From Actinoplanes cyaneus (GTDB lineage Bacteria > Actinomycetota > Actinomycetes > Mycobacteriales > Micromonosporaceae), in the NCBI RefSeq assembly GCF_016862095.1, contig NZ_BOMH01000047.1, positions 1-39,175 on the forward strand: a stretch of 39,175 bases of DNA, written 5' to 3'. Both the position numbers and the translations under genes were made by a program. The first letter of the stretch is position 1; each line of letters begins with the position of its first letter. The notes below the pieces were generated by a model, which worked only from the letters and a program-made list of their open reading frames with translations, ran no database searches and was not told the DNA's origin. Shown here piece by piece: positions 37,952 to 39,175 of this stretch.

Positions 37952-38287
37952 GTGTCCGTCCTCGTGCATCGGGGGGATGCCGCATCCACTTCCGCGGCGG
38001 CCTCACCATATAGCTTTCTCAATTGCCCACGGACGTCCTGACCAGGAACTCTGCCGTAACGGCTGAGGCAGTCGTCCATTCCGGTGACAGACCGGCCACT
38101 TTGTTCGACGCAGCGTGTCCACGACATTGCGGACAGCAGTTCTTCGCATCCCGTCAGGAAAGAGGCAAACTCGCTTAAGCCTCTTTCGGGGGACACGTCG
38201 GATCCAGGAAACCGTCCCACGTCGTCAAGATCTGTGGTAAAACCTATCTTGCCGATAGGTTATGTATGCCCTCGCCGAGGAGAACGC
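37952..38287. other. Intergenic region with a 9-bp hairpin
   Basis: A shared upstream region for the minus-strand neprosin gene and the plus-strand sulfur operon. GAAAGAGGC (38158-38166) pairs with GCCTCTTTC (38179-38187), 12-base loop. A minus-strand open frame (37945-38220) crosses it but has poor codon usage (AGA, CTA, TTG) and no known domain, so I do not call it. The operator at 38241-38261 is listed separately. This region is less GC-rich than its neighbours. Confidence 0.5.
38241..38261 (+). promoter_or_regulatory. Palindromic operator AACCTATC-N5-GATAGGTT before the sulfur operon
   Basis: Two perfect 8-bp arms (38241-38248 and 38254-38261), five-base spacer. TAGGTT (38256-38261) fits a -10 hexamer, so a bound repressor would block transcription. 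The regulator is not in the window; Rrf2- or other sulfur-responsive repressors are guesses. Confidence 0.65.
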
Positions 38288-38758
38288 ATGTCTGCCACCG
38301 CCCTCCGACTCGACCACCTCGCCGTCGCACGGCAATTCGCCAACGCGCCGGAAGGGTGGGTGGTTCCGCCCCGGTTCGACCCGGTCGAGCGGTGGTACCA
38401 CCGGCTGGCGGCCGCCGACGACCACGAGGTGTGGCTGCTCACCTGGCTGCCCGGGCAGCAGACCGAGCTGCACGACCACGGCGGCTCGGCCGGAGCGTTC
38501 CACGTCTTCAGCGGCACTCTCACCGAGGACACCGTCGGCGGCCCCGCCGAGTCACCCCGCGTCGTCACCCGCGACCTGGGCGAGGGCGCCGGCCGCCGCT
38601 TCGGCACCCACCACGTGCACCGGATCGTCAACCGCGGCACCGACCCGGCCATCAGCATCCACGTCTACGGGCCCGCGCTGACCACGATGACCAAGTACCG
38701 TCTCGGCCCGGCCGGTCTCCAGGTCCTCACCGTCGACAAGGCCGGCTCCCAGTGGTGA
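38288..38758 (+). CDS. Cysteine dioxygenase (CDO type I-like)
   Basis: A 156-residue cupin-fold iron enzyme. The metal ligands appear as H-x-H in TELHDHGGSAGAFHVFSG (near residues 61-63) and the third His in THHVHRIVN (near 110-113); YGPALTTMTKY is the C-terminal strand carrying Tyr typical of CDO. It converts cysteine and O2 to cysteine sulfinate in the cytosol, starting cysteine catabolism. ATG at 38288 follows GAGGAG; the palindromic operator lies 27-47 bases upstream. A rhodanese gene overlaps its stop (GTGA), so both are translated together. Specificity for cysteine versus related thiols rests on family likeness. Confidence 0.92.
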   Translation: MSATALRLDHLAVARQFANAPEGWVVPPRFDPVERWYHRLAAADDHEVWLLTWLPGQQTELHDHGGSAGAFHVFSGTLTEDTVGGPAESPRVVTRDLGEGAGRRFGTHHVHRIVNRGTDPAISIHVYGPALTTMTKYRLGPAGLQVLTVDKAGSQW

Positions 38759-39156
38759 CCGTCGCACCGCCGGCCGGCGCCCGGAGCATCGCCGAGATCC
38801 TGGACGAGGCACGCACCCGGCTGGACCGCCTCGGCCCGCTCGAGACCGACGCCGCGATCCGCGACGGCGCCATCCTGATCGACATCCGCCCGGCCGCCCA
38901 GCGCGCCGAGCACGGCGAGATCCCCGGCGCGCTGATCATCGAGCGCAACGTGCTGGAGTGGCGCCTCGACCCGCGCAGCGACGCCCGCCTGCCGTTCGCC
39001 GACAGCTACGACCTTCCGGTGATCATCACCTGCCAGGAGGGCTACACCAGCAGCCTGGCCGCGGCGGCGCTGCAGGACCTCGGGCTGCACCGCGCGACCG
39101 ATCTCGACGGCGGATTCCGGGCCTGGAAGGAAGCCGGCCTGCCCACCACGAACTGA
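38755..39156 (+). CDS. Rhodanese-like domain sulfurtransferase
   Basis: A 133-residue single-domain rhodanese starting at GTG overlapping the CDO stop. It has the CDC25/rhodanese pattern GAILIDIRPAAQRAEHGEIPGALIIERN, an active-site loop ITCQEGYTSS with the catalytic Cys (near residue 93), and DLDGGFRAWKEAGLP at the end. It transfers sulfane sulfur from a persulfide or thiosulfate to an acceptor. Being coupled to CDO suggests a role in disposing of sulfane sulfur or sulfite made during cysteine breakdown. Only 19 bases remain after it in the window. Confidence 0.93.
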   Translation: MTVAPPAGARSIAEILDEARTRLDRLGPLETDAAIRDGAILIDIRPAAQRAEHGEIPGALIIERNVLEWRLDPRSDARLPFADSYDLPVIITCQEGYTSSLAAAALQDLGLHRATDLDGGFRAWKEAGLPTTN

Positions 39157-39175
39157 AGACCTTTCCTTGCCTGCC

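Noticed and set aside
37945..38220. 91-codon minus-strand open frame across the neprosin upstream region
   Set aside because: It contains rare codons (AGA, CTA, TTG), overlaps the neprosin start and a hairpin, and has no recognisable domain.

Overview
The window is chromosomal DNA of a GC-rich actinobacterium. The very high GC, frequent GTG starts, apparently leaderless genes with a TANNNT hexamer 6-8 bases before the start codon, the SigF-type sigma factor and promoter, and the gene families present all fit. Micromonosporaceae (an Actinoplanes-like organism) is my best guess, but I cannot prove genus from sequence alone. There are no tRNAs, rRNAs, insertion sequences, phage genes or CRISPR arrays. 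It looks like ordinary core/accessory chromosome rich in regulators, transporters and envelope functions.

Layout. 1-2.0 kb: an RsbW-like ATPase and, divergently, a SigB/SigF-family sigma factor with its own SigF-type promoter. 2.1-8.4 kb: DedA membrane protein, short-chain dehydrogenase, a holin-like/alkaline-phosphatase-superfamily membrane protein overlapping it tail to tail, a GH18 lipoprotein, a LamG protein and an unknown protein. 8.5-14.3 kb: a DHA2 exporter preceded by the 3' stump of a lost gene, a divergent TetR/MFS pair with a double palindromic operator, and a secreted tripeptidyl-aminopeptidase-type hydrolase. 14.3-17.9 kb: a yybP-ykoY (manganese) riboswitch, a TMEM165/GDT1-family Mn exporter, a cyclase-family enzyme and two paralogous TPR proteins. 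18.0-25.7 kb: a minisatellite running into the tail of a flippase-like membrane protein, a type II NADH dehydrogenase-like flavoprotein, an APC permease, a GAF-GGDEF-EAL protein and two FluC fluoride-channel subunits. 25.9-31.8 kb: a minus-strand run GNAT - quinone oxidoreductase - histidine kinase - LuxR response regulator - MMPL transporter. 31.9-34.3 kb: a single-domain response regulator, a DHA2 exporter and about 440 bases of intergenic DNA dense in inverted and direct repeats. 34.3-38.0 kb: an ECF sigma / zinc anti-sigma / S66 LD-carboxypeptidase operon and a secreted neprosin-type peptidase. 38.2-39.2 kb: cysteine dioxygenase and rhodanese under a palindromic operator.

How it works together. 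Several units are self-contained circuits: sigma factor with autoregulatory promoter; TetR with shared face-to-face promoters; Mn riboswitch with Mn exporter and a putative metalloenzyme; two-component system with MMPL pump; ECF/anti-sigma with a cell-wall peptidase; sulfur operon with its operator. The less explained signals are the repeat-rich intergenic region at 33.9-34.3 kb, the tandem repeats at or just beyond the 3' ends of three genes, the cyclase with an altered metal motif downstream of the Mn riboswitch, and the bacterial neprosin.
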